NCBI RefSeq assembly: GCF_000227135.1
Contig: NC_018250.1
Location: 641,783-705,782, forward strand
Reading direction: 5' to 3'
DNA: 64,000 bases
From: Leishmania donovani
Taxonomy: Eukaryota; Euglenozoa; Kinetoplastea; Trypanosomatida; Trypanosomatidae
The translations under genes were made by a program, and so were the position numbers. This document shows positions 1 through 11,400 of the stretch, piece after piece (the stretch's first letter is position 1; the number at the start of each line of letters is the position of its first letter). Under the pieces are notes generated by a model. The model worked only from the letters and a program-made list of their open reading frames with translations. It had not been told where the DNA came from and ran no database searches.

Positions 1-2274
1 ATGACGATGCGCATCCTGCAGATGCAGGGGTTGGTGAACATCGAGGAGTACGTCTTCATGATGCGCGGGGCGCAGATGCTGGACAAACAGAGCCGCTTGC
101 CAAACCCCGCAAGCGCGTGGCTCTCCGAGCGTGCGTGGGACCACGTTTTGGAGCTGGAGCGGCTGAGCGCCTTCCACGGCATCGCCGCTCACTTTGAGCA
201 GAAGCCCGATGAGTGGCGCGCGTGGTACCTCCTGGAGCGACCCGAGGAGGCCCTGCTGCCGGAGGAGTGGGAGGCGCGGTGCGGTGGCAATGCGCTGCAG
301 CGCATGATCTTCACGCGCTGCCTGCGCCCTGACCGACTCGTCTTTATGGTTTACGAGTTCATTGAGGAGCAGCTCGGCAGCCAATTCGTGGACCCGCCTG
401 TGTTCAATCTCAAGGACACTTTCGATGAGAGCACCAACACAATTCCGCTCATCTTTGTGCTCTCTAACGGCGTGGACCCGACGAAGCAGCTGCAGTCGCT
501 GGCGCAGCGCGAGGGTCGTGAGCTGAAGGTGCTAGCGCTGGGGCAGGGCCAGGGTGACAACGCCAAGCGCGCCCTGCAAGAGTACAGCCAAACGGGCGGG
601 TGGGTCTTCCTCGCCAATTGCCACCTAATGGTGTCATGGCTGGTGGAGCTGGAGAAGATCATCGACGCAATCTTTGAACAGAATCCGCATCGCGACTTCA
701 GGCTCTGGCTGAGCTCCGTGCCGACGCCGCAGTTCCCGATTGGCGTGCTGCAGCGCTCCATCAAGATGACAACGGAGCCGCCGAAGGGGATCAAGGCGAA
801 CATGCTGCGCCTGTACAACACGTTCAGTGAGGATGACCTGGCGATCCGCAGCGCTGAACACCCCCTCATCTACCGCAATCTTCTCTACGCGCTGTGCTTC
901 TTCCATAGCGTGCTGCTGGAGCGGCGCAAATACGGCACTCTCGGCTACAACGTCCTCTACGACTTTACGTCCTCCGACTTTGACGTCTCGGAGAACATCA
1001 TCCAGCTGTATATTGGTCACATGCACTCCGATGCCGTCGAGGACGTTCCGTTCGTCACCATCCGCTACCTCATCGCAGAGGCCTCGTACGGCGGCCGCGT
1101 CACGGACGACTGGGACCGGCGCGTGCTGAACACGTACATGGCACAGTACATGTGCCCGGACGCCATCACGCAGAGTCGCTACCCCCTCGCGGCGGCTGAC
1201 GAATACTGCATCCCGGAAGACTGCAACACGCTGCTGGCGTACAAGAATCACTGCGGCCAGCTTCCCATCACCGACCCGCCGGAGGCCTTTGGGCAGCACG
1301 CGAACGCCGACATCGCCAGTCGAATCGCAGAGTCAACGGCGTTGCTAGACTGCCTTATCAGCGTGAACACCTCGTTGGTGCGCGACGGCGGCGGAAGCAG
1401 CAGCGGCAGCGCGCAGGCGGTCACGCAGGAAGATCGCTGTCTCGAGATCCTGGCCTCCATCGAGGAGCCGAGCAAGGCCGCCACACCGAACCTGCTTGAC
1501 TATACCGCCATCTACGATTCAACCGAGGGAGACCGCGACAACGCCCTCAACACATGCCTCCTACAGGAGGTGCAGCGCTACAACGCGCTCTTGAAGACGA
1601 TTCACCGGCAGAAGGCGGAACTGCGCCGCGCCGTGAAGGGCGAGATCGTCATGTCGGAGCAGCTGGAGGCCATTTTTAACGCGCTGCTGCTCGGCCGCGT
1701 GCCGCCGCCGTGGACGAGCGCCTACCCGAGTCTGAAGCCACTGGCGAGCTGGGCGGTGGACCTCGTTGAGCGCGTGGATCAGATGCGGCTGTGGAGTCAG
1801 CGCACGCCGACGGTGTTCTGGCTCTCAGGCTTTACATACCCCACCGGCTTTCTCAAGAGCCTGCAGCAGCAGCAGGCGCGCCGGGACCAGATCTCGATCG
1901 ACCAGTACGACTGGGAGTACGCCATCCTGCCGAGCGAGGAGCGCGCCATCGCCCATCGGCCAAAGAAGGGCGCGTACGTGCGCGGAATCTTTCTCGAGGG
2001 CGCCGGGTGGAACGGGGAGGCGAACACGCTCTGTGAGCCGAAGCCGATGGAGCTGATTGTGTCGATGCCGGTGATCCACTTCAAGCCGAAGCTCCGCTCG
2101 GGCAAGGCAAAGTCGGCGAGTGTGTACGAGTGTCCCTTGTACATGTACCCGATCCGCACCGGCACCCGTGAACGTCCCTCCTACGTTGTTGCGGTGGACC
2201 TGGAGTCGGGCGACGCGGTGCCAGAGACGTACACGAAGCGTGGTACGGCGCTGCTGCTCTCCACAGACGAGTAG
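1..2274 (+). CDS. Axonemal dynein heavy chain, C-terminal fragment (5' end outside window)
   Basis: This is the C-terminal 757 residues of a dynein heavy chain, the force-generating ATPase of axonemal arms. The frame is open from the first base, so the ATG at position 1 is probably an internal Met. A full heavy chain has more than 4000 residues. Visible family features are the stretch after AAA5 (LPNPASAWLSERAWDHV, about residues 34-50), the AAA6 segment with GVDPTKQL and LALGQGQGDNAKRAL (about 158-192), the GGWVFLANCHL motif (about 199-209), and the C-terminal domain ending in PLYMYPIRTGTRERPSYVVAVDL followed by KRGTALLLSTDE. A low-complexity Gly/Ser insert sits near residues 463-472. The single-headed or inner-arm type looks likely from general resemblance, but the exact paralogue cannot be assigned from this part. 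It ends with TAG at 2272-2274. Confidence 0.93.
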   Translation: MTMRILQMQGLVNIEEYVFMMRGAQMLDKQSRLPNPASAWLSERAWDHVLELERLSAFHGIAAHFEQKPDEWRAWYLLERPEEALLPEEWEARCGGNALQRMIFTRCLRPDRLVFMVYEFIEEQLGSQFVDPPVFNLKDTFDESTNTIPLIFVLSNGVDPTKQLQSLAQREGRELKVLALGQGQGDNAKRALQEYSQTGGWVFLANCHLMVSWLVELEKIIDAIFEQNPHRDFRLWLSSVPTPQFPIGVLQRSIKMTTEPPKGIKANMLRLYNTFSEDDLAIRSAEHPLIYRNLLYALCFFHSVLLERRKYGTLGYNVLYDFTSSDFDVSENIIQLYIGHMHSDAVEDVPFVTIRYLIAEASYGGRVTDDWDRRVLNTYMAQYMCPDAITQSRYPLAAADEYCIPEDCNTLLAYKNHCGQLPITDPPEAFGQHANADIASRIAESTALLDCLISVNTSLVRDGGGSSSGSAQAVTQEDRCLEILASIEEPSKAATPNLLDYTAIYDSTEGDRDNALNTCLLQEVQRYNALLKTIHRQKAELRRAVKGEIVMSEQLEAIFNALLLGRVPPPWTSAYPSLKPLASWAVDLVERVDQMRLWSQRTPTVFWLSGFTYPTGFLKSLQQQQARRDQISIDQYDWEYAILPSEERAIAHRPKKGAYVRGIFLEGAGWNGEANTLCEPKPMELIVSMPVIHFKPKLRSGKAKSASVYECPLYMYPIRTGTRERPSYVVAVDLESGDAVPETYTKRGTALLLSTDE

Positions 2275-3710
2275 CGAGATGGACTGCGTGCCCGTTTCTA
2301 CTTAAGTTTTTTGTTTTGTTTTGTGGGGCTGATGTGGTGGACGCCGTCGATGCATGGCTGTCGGTGTGCAGGCGCCCATCCATGTGCGCATAGGCGGTTG
2401 CCTGTCTCCAGGCTGTGTATGCGTGAGCTAGCAGCCGCTTTTCTTCTCCGCATAGACGGCAATCTATTAGTGCGAGAAGACAGCGCTGCTGACCGCGCGC
2501 CATCTTTTTTATCGCTCTCATCGCTGGCAGTGTGCATGTTGCGGGGTGAAGCCACCGGCAAGGAGGCGACGGAAGGGTGAGGGGAGGCCGTCGGCGTAGC
2601 ACCAGTGCGTGTGTTGGCGTTCACTCTCCTTCTCTCGGCTTTCTCTTCGTGCCTGTGGCCTCATCGACTTCCTCTTTTTGCTTTTTGACATTGCCGCTGT
2701 GTGGGTATGCGCGCCTGGCCTGGTGTCTCTCGGGCATGGGTGCGTGCCTGCTGCATATGTGTGGCGCGTGGTGTCTGTGCTCTGTGTAGCGAAAGGAGGC
2801 GTGTGCCTCCTCAGCTCTGAGCACCTCTCTTGCCTCTCTTGCCCGGACGGAGGAAGGTGATGCGCACAGACACCAGCGACCCCGAGCGAGCGAGAGGCGC
2901 TTTCATCATAGAGGAACCGATTCGATGGTCTTGCCGTGATCACTTCGATGTACAGATCCCTCCTTCATGTTATTCTCCTTGCCGCGTGGACGCCCCACGT
3001 GCGCCTTCTCCGGTATGTACACGAAATACAGGCGTGCGCGTAAGTCCGCACGCCTCGCTCGTCTTTCTCGGTCTCCATGCTGATCCTCCCTTGAAACGAA
3101 AAACTCCTTCAAGGCCAAGCTCAGCGTGCTTGTGTGCGTGTGGGATCTGTGTGTGTGTGTGTGTGGGAGGCTCCGAGCACGCGCGCCTCGAGCTCGCATA
3201 GATGTCCGTCAGAGGTGTCTTCAGTGAGGGTGTTTGCCGTACTTCTTGTGCACCGCCCCTCTGCCTTCTCTCTCCCTTGCGCTCCACCGCGTTTCTGCTG
3301 CTCATATGCATCGCAAACCGCCGCTTTCCTGACAGGGGCCTCATGCCGGCACGTGTTGGCCGCGGCGTGCTGGAGAAGAGAAGGCGCCACCGACCTCCTA
3401 GTGAGGCACGAGCTTGACCCGCACGTTTCCTGTCATGATCCGCTCCTGCATCTCACGCTCTGTTTCGTCGGGCTCCTCTTTACCATCTTCTCTCTCTCGC
3501 GCACGGATAATTACCGCTGTGCAACACACTCGCACTTGCACTCGCGCACGCGAACTTGGTCGCCCGCCGCATGCATTCTTATCTGTGCACGACTCCGCCT
3601 ACGCAGAGGCGGTACCAGGTAGCCGGCGAACTCGCACTACACAGCAGGCGAGAGAAAAGGGCCTCGCGCACCGTGACTATCCCTCATCCCTCTCCGCTTT
3701 CCTCTCTCCA
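2275..3710 (+). other. Intergenic: dynein 3' UTR and leader of the YceI-like gene
   Basis: No convincing gene is seen in this 1.4 kb. It holds a T-rich start just after the dynein stop (about 2304-2322), a GT microsatellite around 3147-3166, and several pyrimidine tracts. The one at about 3474-3500 (cttctctctctcgcgc) and the one just before 3711 could guide trans-splicing. Open frames here are low complexity, differ by frame without coding bias, and resemble nothing recognised. Confidence 0.6.
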
Positions 3711-4280
3711 ATGGCTCAGATGCTCGGCTGGGGTGCGAAGCGCATGTCTAGCAGCAGTGAGCTGAAGGATGTGGACATGTACGTGTACGTGGAGCCGGCT
3801 GGGCTGCTGGGCCACTTCCTTGGTCGCCCGCTCCGGTTCAAGGTGCAGCAGTTTTCGTTTCTGGTGAACCGGCGCGAGCGCGCGCTGCAGCGCGTTGAGG
3901 TGAGCGCAGACTCGCTGCTTCCTCAGTGCGAGGTGTACATGCCGTCTCGATTTGAGCGAGTGCCGTTGAGCTTTTCTGAAGTGGAGCGGGTGATGCAGCG
4001 AACGCGGAGCTATGTGCTCAACGCCCCCCGGTATCCTCTCATCACCTACGATGTCGAGGCCAACACGAGCGACGCTGTGAAGGGTACACTGAATCTGCAC
4101 GGTGCGAGCCACACGGTGGAGTGCAGCAAGGTAGTTGAGGGGGCTGAGCTAGTGGTGCGCTGCCCGGTGCGCTTGAGTCAGTTCCACGTGCCGCCGTTCA
4201 AGATGTGGCTGGGGCTGTTCACGCAGGCGGACACGGTCGAGGTCGAGACGCGCATTCCTGCCAAGGTGCTAAAGCTGTGA
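3711..4280 (+). CDS. YceI-like domain protein
   Basis: A 189-residue protein made almost entirely of one YceI-like domain, a beta-barrel lipocalin-like fold that binds long lipids (polyisoprenoids) in characterised bacterial members. Visible hallmarks are an N-terminal AGLLGHFLGRPLRFKV strand pair (about residues 29-44), VLNAPRYPLITYDV (about 102-115) matching the family's VLDAxKYPxIxF, GTLNLHGASHTVE (about 124-136) matching GxLTLHGVTKPV, and a final FHVPPFKMWLGLF...ADTVEVETRIPA. No signal peptide or presequence is evident, unlike periplasmic bacterial members, so a soluble cytosolic or organellar location is possible. The start at 3711 is the first ATG after a pyrimidine tract and gives exactly one domain. 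The open frame extends 99 codons upstream but in leader-like sequence. The function in this organism is unknown. The family call is by motif reading only. Confidence 0.8.
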   Translation: MAQMLGWGAKRMSSSSELKDVDMYVYVEPAGLLGHFLGRPLRFKVQQFSFLVNRRERALQRVEVSADSLLPQCEVYMPSRFERVPLSFSEVERVMQRTRSYVLNAPRYPLITYDVEANTSDAVKGTLNLHGASHTVECSKVVEGAELVVRCPVRLSQFHVPPFKMWLGLFTQADTVEVETRIPAKVLKL

Positions 4281-5467
4281 GTGAGAGGTGGTGAGGTAGT
4301 GCAGGAGGAGGGGGAGGGCGGATACGATTGCCTGAGTTGAGGTGTCCAGCTCGTGATTGGGTGAGTCGCGAGGGGCAGAGGGATGCATGGTGCTTGACGT
4401 CCGCTGTCTCTCTCGCTCCGCTCTCCCTGACCGGGCGACTTCTTCTTGTCTCCCGTGTGCACCGGTGCCTTGTGGTGGGTGTTGATCGGCTTGTTCCTTG
4501 TACATGGATGACGCTCCGTCTTGCTGGGTTTATCGTCACAGGCGCTATGCGAGTGCATAGGCATCAAACAACGAAGGTGCGCTGGACGAGGAGAAGGCGA
4601 GGCGGCTGTGGCAGGTGACGGCATGGCCGACATTGCAAGCACATGGCTGGCCGAAAAGGATCTCTGCGCTTCCTCCGCCGCCCTCTCGGCTCTATGCAGG
4701 AACACGTGAGAAGGTGCAGCAGCTGCAGAACAACTCAAAAGAGTGACAGGAGTGTGTGTGCGTGCGTGAGGTGCGCGCAGACCTCTCTCTCTGGAGCTCA
4801 TACTCGAAGATGACGATGAAGCCGTCGGCACATACGCTCGCGGTGCACGCTTGCGCGGGTCTTCTCCCCTTGCCCGCTCTCTTCTGAGCGCCCCTCCCAC
4901 CTGCATCCATCTTTCTCTCCCCATATCACCGCTCCTTCCTGAGCACTGACGCACGCGTTCGCGCTAACCTTCGCCTCTCTTCTCACCCTATCAATTCCAG
5001 CGTTTATGCGCTACAGCAAGGGTGGCGACCCGGCTCCGCACCCTTCTTCTCTCGCGAAGGCGCACTGCGGAGCCACTGCAAGGCCCTTCCTCAGGCACTC
5101 ATGCACACACTCACCTATAAATACCCACATCACCGGCCTACACTGTGCGCGTCCCTGCGGCATTTCGACTTCGCAGGAGGGCAAGAGCGCGCGGCTCGTA
5201 TCTTTTTTCGTCTCTCTCCAACTCTTCTCCTTTCCACTGCTCGTCATTTGTCATTGGCCGCCACTGCGTGACTGCCGCGTCCACCCATCATCATCCACCA
5301 ACACCACCGAGCTGTGCGATCCTTTGCCTCACCCTCTCCCTCCATCTAGGTGCTGTGCGCTCCCTCCCTCTCTCGTCTCCGCTCCTGCTGCGCACGCGCG
5401 TCGTGCGCTTCCCGCCCCTTGAAGCGACGGCCCTATCATCGTCTTTTCGCTCTCGCAATCAGACATC
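4281..5467 (+). other. Intergenic: 3' UTR of YceI-like gene and REV3 leader
   Basis: No gene is supported in these 1.2 kb. The last 270 bases are strongly pyrimidine-rich (for example 5201-5245, ttttttcgtctctctccaac and onward), followed by AG dinucleotides such as the one at about 5348. That is the normal arrangement of a trans-splice acceptor for the REV3 transcript. The short frames that overlap this region change frame and are low complexity. Confidence 0.6.
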
Positions 5468-8400
5468 ATGTACATGCAGGTGGTCTCCATCGAGCACTCG
5501 CTAGAGCGACCGCATGCGGCTTTGGGTGACGCAGCGCTGTCACCGATTTTCCGTCGTGTGTCGGCGCGCTGTCCAGTGCTGCACCTCTTCGGCTACGTAC
5601 ACATTCCTTTGGATCTCACCCCCACCACGTCCGGCACCTCAGCACCCGTCGCGTCAACGGAGCCCCGCGACGCGAGCAGCAGCGCTCCAGAGAACGAACT
5701 CGACGGCGACGCGGAAATCACGGCTGCCGCGACTCCACATTCTTTCTCTCGCGGAAGCAGCGGGGGTGGTATTCTGCTTCTCAGCCGAGCCACTCCACTC
5801 GTCGGCCGACTCAGCGGCACCCCGGCGCCGCTGCAGCAGGAGGATGCCTCGCCCTCGCCGAAGAGGGCCACGTACGCTTTAGATGCTGATGGACACGGCA
5901 ACAAGGCTGCGGCGGCCGGCGCGGTAGCGCGGCACTGCGATGCACCATCCTCATCTTTTCTACCTCCTTGTAGTACCCTCTGCGCGGCTACGAGCGCCGC
6001 TGGCGGCGACGGCGACCCGCTAATCTTAACAGACGGGAACCTTGGTAGCTCAGCCGCCTGGCGTGGCCGCTACACGCAACGCCGCGCCTGCCTTCATGTA
6101 CATGGAGTGTACCCATCGCTGCTGCTCCCCCAGTACGACCGCAGCGTCTCTGCCGATCAGCTGGCGGCGCAGCTCGAGGCCGTGGCGCTGTGCGTTCTCG
6201 CGCGACAGGGCACGCTTGTGCCGACCCAACAGCTGGTGCACAACGTCCGCATTGCCCACCGCTTCAACGTGTACGGCTACCGGCCCCACGCGTACGCCTT
6301 TTACGAGGTGGAGCTTATCGACCCCGACTTGCTGCCAAGGGTGGTGGATGTGCTGCAGAACTCGACGGAGGTGGGCGGGCGGCAGTGGCAGCTGTACGAT
6401 GCGCACTATCGGTATCATACACAGTTCATGGTGCGGTGGCGCGTGAGTGGCATCGCGCCGTTTCTTCTGCCAGCTGGACGGTGCCATGTGCGTCTGCCGA
6501 CCGTTGCCGAGCTCTCGGAGAACTCGCCTGCCCTCTCGGCGTCGCTTGAAGCGGTTGGTAGGCTGCAGGCGCCCCAGCACAGCCGCGGTAACGACAGTGA
6601 CGCGGCGAAACGAGAACTGAAGGATAAGGACGAGGAGGAGCACAGGCAAGCAGCCGCCAGCTCTGCGCAGCAGTCTCAGCTTCTCTTTCGCCAGCGCTGG
6701 CGACCTGATGAGCTAGGTCGCGCCACCACGGCAGAGGTGGAGCTGGACGTCGCCGGTGCCGATCTGCTCGACCACTCCTCCGCAGTGGAGGAGGGGGAGG
6801 CTAAGGGTGCCGCAGTAGCGGCGCAGGGGCGACGAAGAACCGTGACGGCCGGCGACAACCTCAACTACACACGCCGCATCATACGACACTACTTCAGCGA
6901 GCATGGGGTGTCCGATACTTTGCGCGTTGCGGACACCATCGCGATGGAGCGCCATCAGCAGGAGTGTGCGCATGTCGCGGCGGCCGGGTTGAAGGGGCAG
7001 CAGGGGCGCTACGGCCACGTGATGCAGATCCAACGCGGCGATCCGACGGTGCGGTGGCTGCGACACCGCATGCTAGAGTACTTGAAGGAGCGGGCGGAGG
7101 CCAATGCAGCGGTCGCTGCGGCGCTTGCCGCTCCTTCTGCGGTTCGCAAGACAGAAGACGGCAGCGAAGTGTCTACTGCCATGTTTCTCGCCAGCACAGG
7201 CGCTGCCGCGGCTTCGGTGCTGCCACTCTCGTCCGCCGCTTCTCTTGTTGAAAGTGCTGTAAAGTTGCAAGATCAGCGCGCCATTCGCCAGCAGCTCCTT
7301 GCCGAGTACCGCCGGCCTGGCGGCGCTACTTTAAGGGCAAGTCGGCACGGCCACCGACGCGGGGCCACAGACGCGATGAGCACTCGCGTGTACGCAGATG
7401 GCCACATTGCCGTGCCGTCGTCGTTCGCACATGTTGCCGACCAGGAATCAGCCATCGCTGGCGGGGAGGCGCTGTACGTTGGCTTTAGCTCAGAGAGTCT
7501 GAAGCTTTCTGTGCCACAGGGTCAGACCCAGCCGCAGCCGCAGCCGCAGCAGCCAGCAGCAGCGCCGGAGAATGCTGCGGGGAAGCCGATCCCTTCTTCA
7601 TCCGCATACCAGTCCTTCTTCGACGAGCTCTCGGCCACAGCCTACGCCGATGTCGTGGCTGCGCCGACGCAGGACTTGTTCACGGCGCTGGCACAGCCAA
7701 GCGCGCCCTCGTTACCGTCCCATGGAGATGAGCCCACTACCTCCGTCGCAGCAGCGGTCATTACAACACCGCGACGTAGCTCAATGAGCAGCAAGGAGGC
7801 AAGTGGGGCGGACTGCAGGGACATGCAACCGATGCTGGAGACAACTCGTGAGCCGGCGAGCAACGCGGACGTGACCTTGACGTGCGCAGCTTCTGACTCG
7901 ATAATCGCCGCGGCACCGTCGCGTGCGGGCTCCTCGTGGTCGTCTGCATTGTCGTCGTCCTCCACGGCGTCCCTCTCCAGCGGCAGGACTTCCCCAGATC
8001 ACGGCAACAGCTGTATGGAAGGCCGCGAGGGCGTTGACCCGTCCTTTCTCGGCTCTTCAGCGGCACAGTCACGTGAGAGAGCCCAGGGGGAGCCGTGTCT
8101 CGCGGCATTGGACGCCGCAGCACTCGTGCGCGAGACGCCCACGCAGCGACCGACGCGGTCGTCTGTCGGGCGTTCTCCGAAGATCAGTGAAGGGCAAGAT
8201 GATGACTTCGCGTTCGATGCTCTGGACAGAATCGATGGGGAGGCGATCAGGCCATCGGTCGGTGCCTCGCAAAAAGATGGTTCGCTTCCGCGACTGGGGA
8301 GAGACACCAGCAGCGCGGCATTGGACGAGCTGGTGGGTGCGGAAAACGACCACACTCCAGAGGGCGGACGCCGTTGCGCCGGCATCGCTGCGGCCGCATC

Positions 8401-11400
8401 ACCGGCTACTGCGACGCCCACCCGCCTCCTCACGCGTCATGATTTGGCGGAGGGGGACTGCGTCGCGTTCGTCCGTGTGCGCGAAGTCGCGCCTTCTTTG
8501 CGTCACGGCGAGGTCCTGGCCATGGCCCGTGTAGCGGCGTTGATGACGGAGACGACAGAGCTGCAGTGGCTGCTGCGCTTGAGCGAGACGCACTTCGCTG
8601 CGGAGGAGCAAGCGTTGGTGCGCCGTGGCTCATGGCTGCGCGCTCAACTACCAACCGCCGCCGCTGCCGCCGCTAGCACGGCGCCCTCGATGAGGGACTA
8701 CCACAGCCACTTTGCTGGAACTGCACGCGACGTGCAGCTGGGGGAAGTGGTGCTCAGCAACGTGTACGATAGCGTTCTCACCTCGGTGCTGGAGGGTTAT
8801 GCACAGGCGGCTGCGCCGTCCGCACCCACGCAACAGCTTCCTGCGAGAGACGTCGCCGTGTCTGCGGCGCGTACTCTGGATATCGGGGAGATCGATTTAA
8901 AGGTGCGTGAGACAGATCCTGAAGAGGGCAGCGTGTCGTGGCAACTGGGGCGTCGTCGTCCTTCAGATGACGCGGCTGCTGAGGTGCAAGTCTGGAGGGT
9001 TCACTGCTTCACTGATGTGGCAGTGTATCACAGCTTCGCAGGACCACCTGATGGCCGGCATCGGCCCCACGCTGGACACCCCAGCTGCAGCTCGCCTCCT
9101 CTGCTGCGAGTTCTTTGTCGTTACGCGTATCATGTCGAGGCCCGGGTGCTGACTAGCGTCTGCCCAGATGTCTTCACGCCAGACGTGCGTAAGTCCGCCG
9201 TTGATTGCCGTCCTCTACCTTCCTCACGACGCGTCTTGTCGCATGGTGACCAACAACTGGAGAGCGGCGAGAGAAGGGTTGATGCCGCCACGGCGCACCA
9301 CTCGTCGCGCACAGGCGCCTCATCATCTCGCGTGCTCTTCACTCAGCCTCAGCCTCTGCTGCCTTTGGGCGCCCCGCGTGCGCACTCGAGAGCAGCGGCG
9401 GCGTCGCTCACATCCCCACCGGCGCCCTCATCCCCGCCCGTGGAGGTACCCGCGACGCTAGCCAAGGCGCCGTGGCTAGAGGCGAGTGAGGAGGGGTGCG
9501 AGGACACGTTGCTGTTCCCCAGCAGCTCTGCTTCCACTGGCAGCAGTTGGGGAGGAGGCAGAGATGCGTCTAAACGGGGGGACGAGGCGGCGTCGGCTTG
9601 CGCTGCGCACGCCGCCCCACTGGGCGTCACGCATATGCCCGACAGGGCACCTCCACAGAGCGCCTCCGAGGCCTCCGCTGAGCTTCCCTCACCTTCAGCT
9701 GCGGTGCAAACATCACAAGACGCCGCCGACGCGGCGCCGCCGCCTGCCGGTAAGCGCCTCTGGCGGGTCTCATTAATGCGAACGCCGCCGCCAGACTTCG
9801 CTGTCGGCCGTATGCGCGTCCTGCGCGGTGTGCAGGCGGCCCGTCACTTCGCTGCACACGCATTCGTGTCGGAGAAGCAAGCGTGGCTGCGCCAGCGTGG
9901 CGCCAGCTGCACAACTGATGGTAGCCACGGCCCCACAGCAGACGCTGCGGCGGTTGGTGCCATCGAGGAGTCGGACACTGCGCCGCAGCTGCGGTTTTCC
10001 AATGAGACGGCGGACCCTGACGGAGACGGGAACGAGGAGCAGCCGGTCGGTGCAACGGTGAGAGATGGCTCGAGGGCGAATGGGGCACGCAGCGGGGGTA
10101 CTTTAGCGGCGGCAGGGGGGAGAAGAGCAACGGAGATTGTGGTGCTGTCGGCAGCCTCATCCTGCGCGCACAGCAGCTCTGCAGCACCGATCGCATCGTT
10201 CGTGGTATCCTCTCTTACGCCCTCAAGGTCGTCCTCGTCATCGGTGGACCCTGTGCGCGAGGTGACGGCTTCGCAGCGCGGCTTCCTCGACCTTCTGCAG
10301 GCAGGGAGGAACCTTGATGAGGGAGGTGCGCGCATGGTGTTGCTGCAGCATCGCGGCCAGCTGGGCTACATGGTGGATGGCATGCGACGCTGCTGTGCAG
10401 TGTCCGCCTCTGGAAGCGAGGGCCTGCTCCTCTCGCGAGGGGGCGGCGGTGGTAGCAGCGGCGACTTGCGGGTGTGCGCCTCTGCTGTCGCGTGGCCGTG
10501 GACCGCAGCGACGGAGGTAACGCCGAGTGATGGAGCGCTGCTACCGTGCCGGTATGAGGCGGTGGCGTCATTCCCCGCCCCTTCGGCTGGCATTGCCGGG
10601 GCCTCGCGGGGCGCGAGGGTGGCGCCGACTGCCGCACGCGGGACTCCCACACGCCGTGGCGCCAAGCAGAGCCTCCTTCTCTCGGTGGTGAGCAGGCGAA
10701 AGTCTACCAGCCACGTCCCCGGTCTTTCTCTCTCCGCCACACAGCAGCCGCAGCACCACCTGCAGTGCACCCTGCGCGTGCTCTACATTGAGGTGCTGCT
10801 TCACCGCCTGCCGGGAGAAGCGCCTGCGTCGACGAATGAGGTGCTCGCAGTGGGACTGGGACAGGCCACCACAGCCACCAACAGCGCCATCGCCGTTCGC
10901 GTGTTCTGCGTGGCCGCTCCACTACGCTGCGCAGCTGCGCGCGCAGCGACGCACCCGTCCGCTGCTGGGCGTGCGCCGCCCCTTGTGGGACTGACTGAGG
11001 CGGTGCAGGTGGTGACGATGCCGGACGAGGCAGCGCTCCTCGCGCGCGTGCGTGGCGAGATCCTCGCGTACGACCCCGATATCTTGATTTCGTGGGATGG
11101 CTTCAAGTACGGGCTTGGGTACTTGGCACTGCGTTACCGGGCGGTGTTTCACCGCAACCTGGCCTCTGACTTGTCACGCGTGCTGCAGCATCACGGATAT
11201 CAGCGGACCAACGCAAATTGCGGGTCGCACTTTGCAGCCGCCGCGTCAGCGTCGGGTGGGGATGCTGGCGCCGACGGCGGCGCGGCTGAGCGCGCGTGCC
11301 CCTCAATGGCAGAGGAAGGGCCGGCAGAGGGCGGGCGCGGGGGCGCAGATGCTGGCGAGCTCGCCGCAGCAAGGTATCGCTCGCGGTCACCCGCCTCTCA

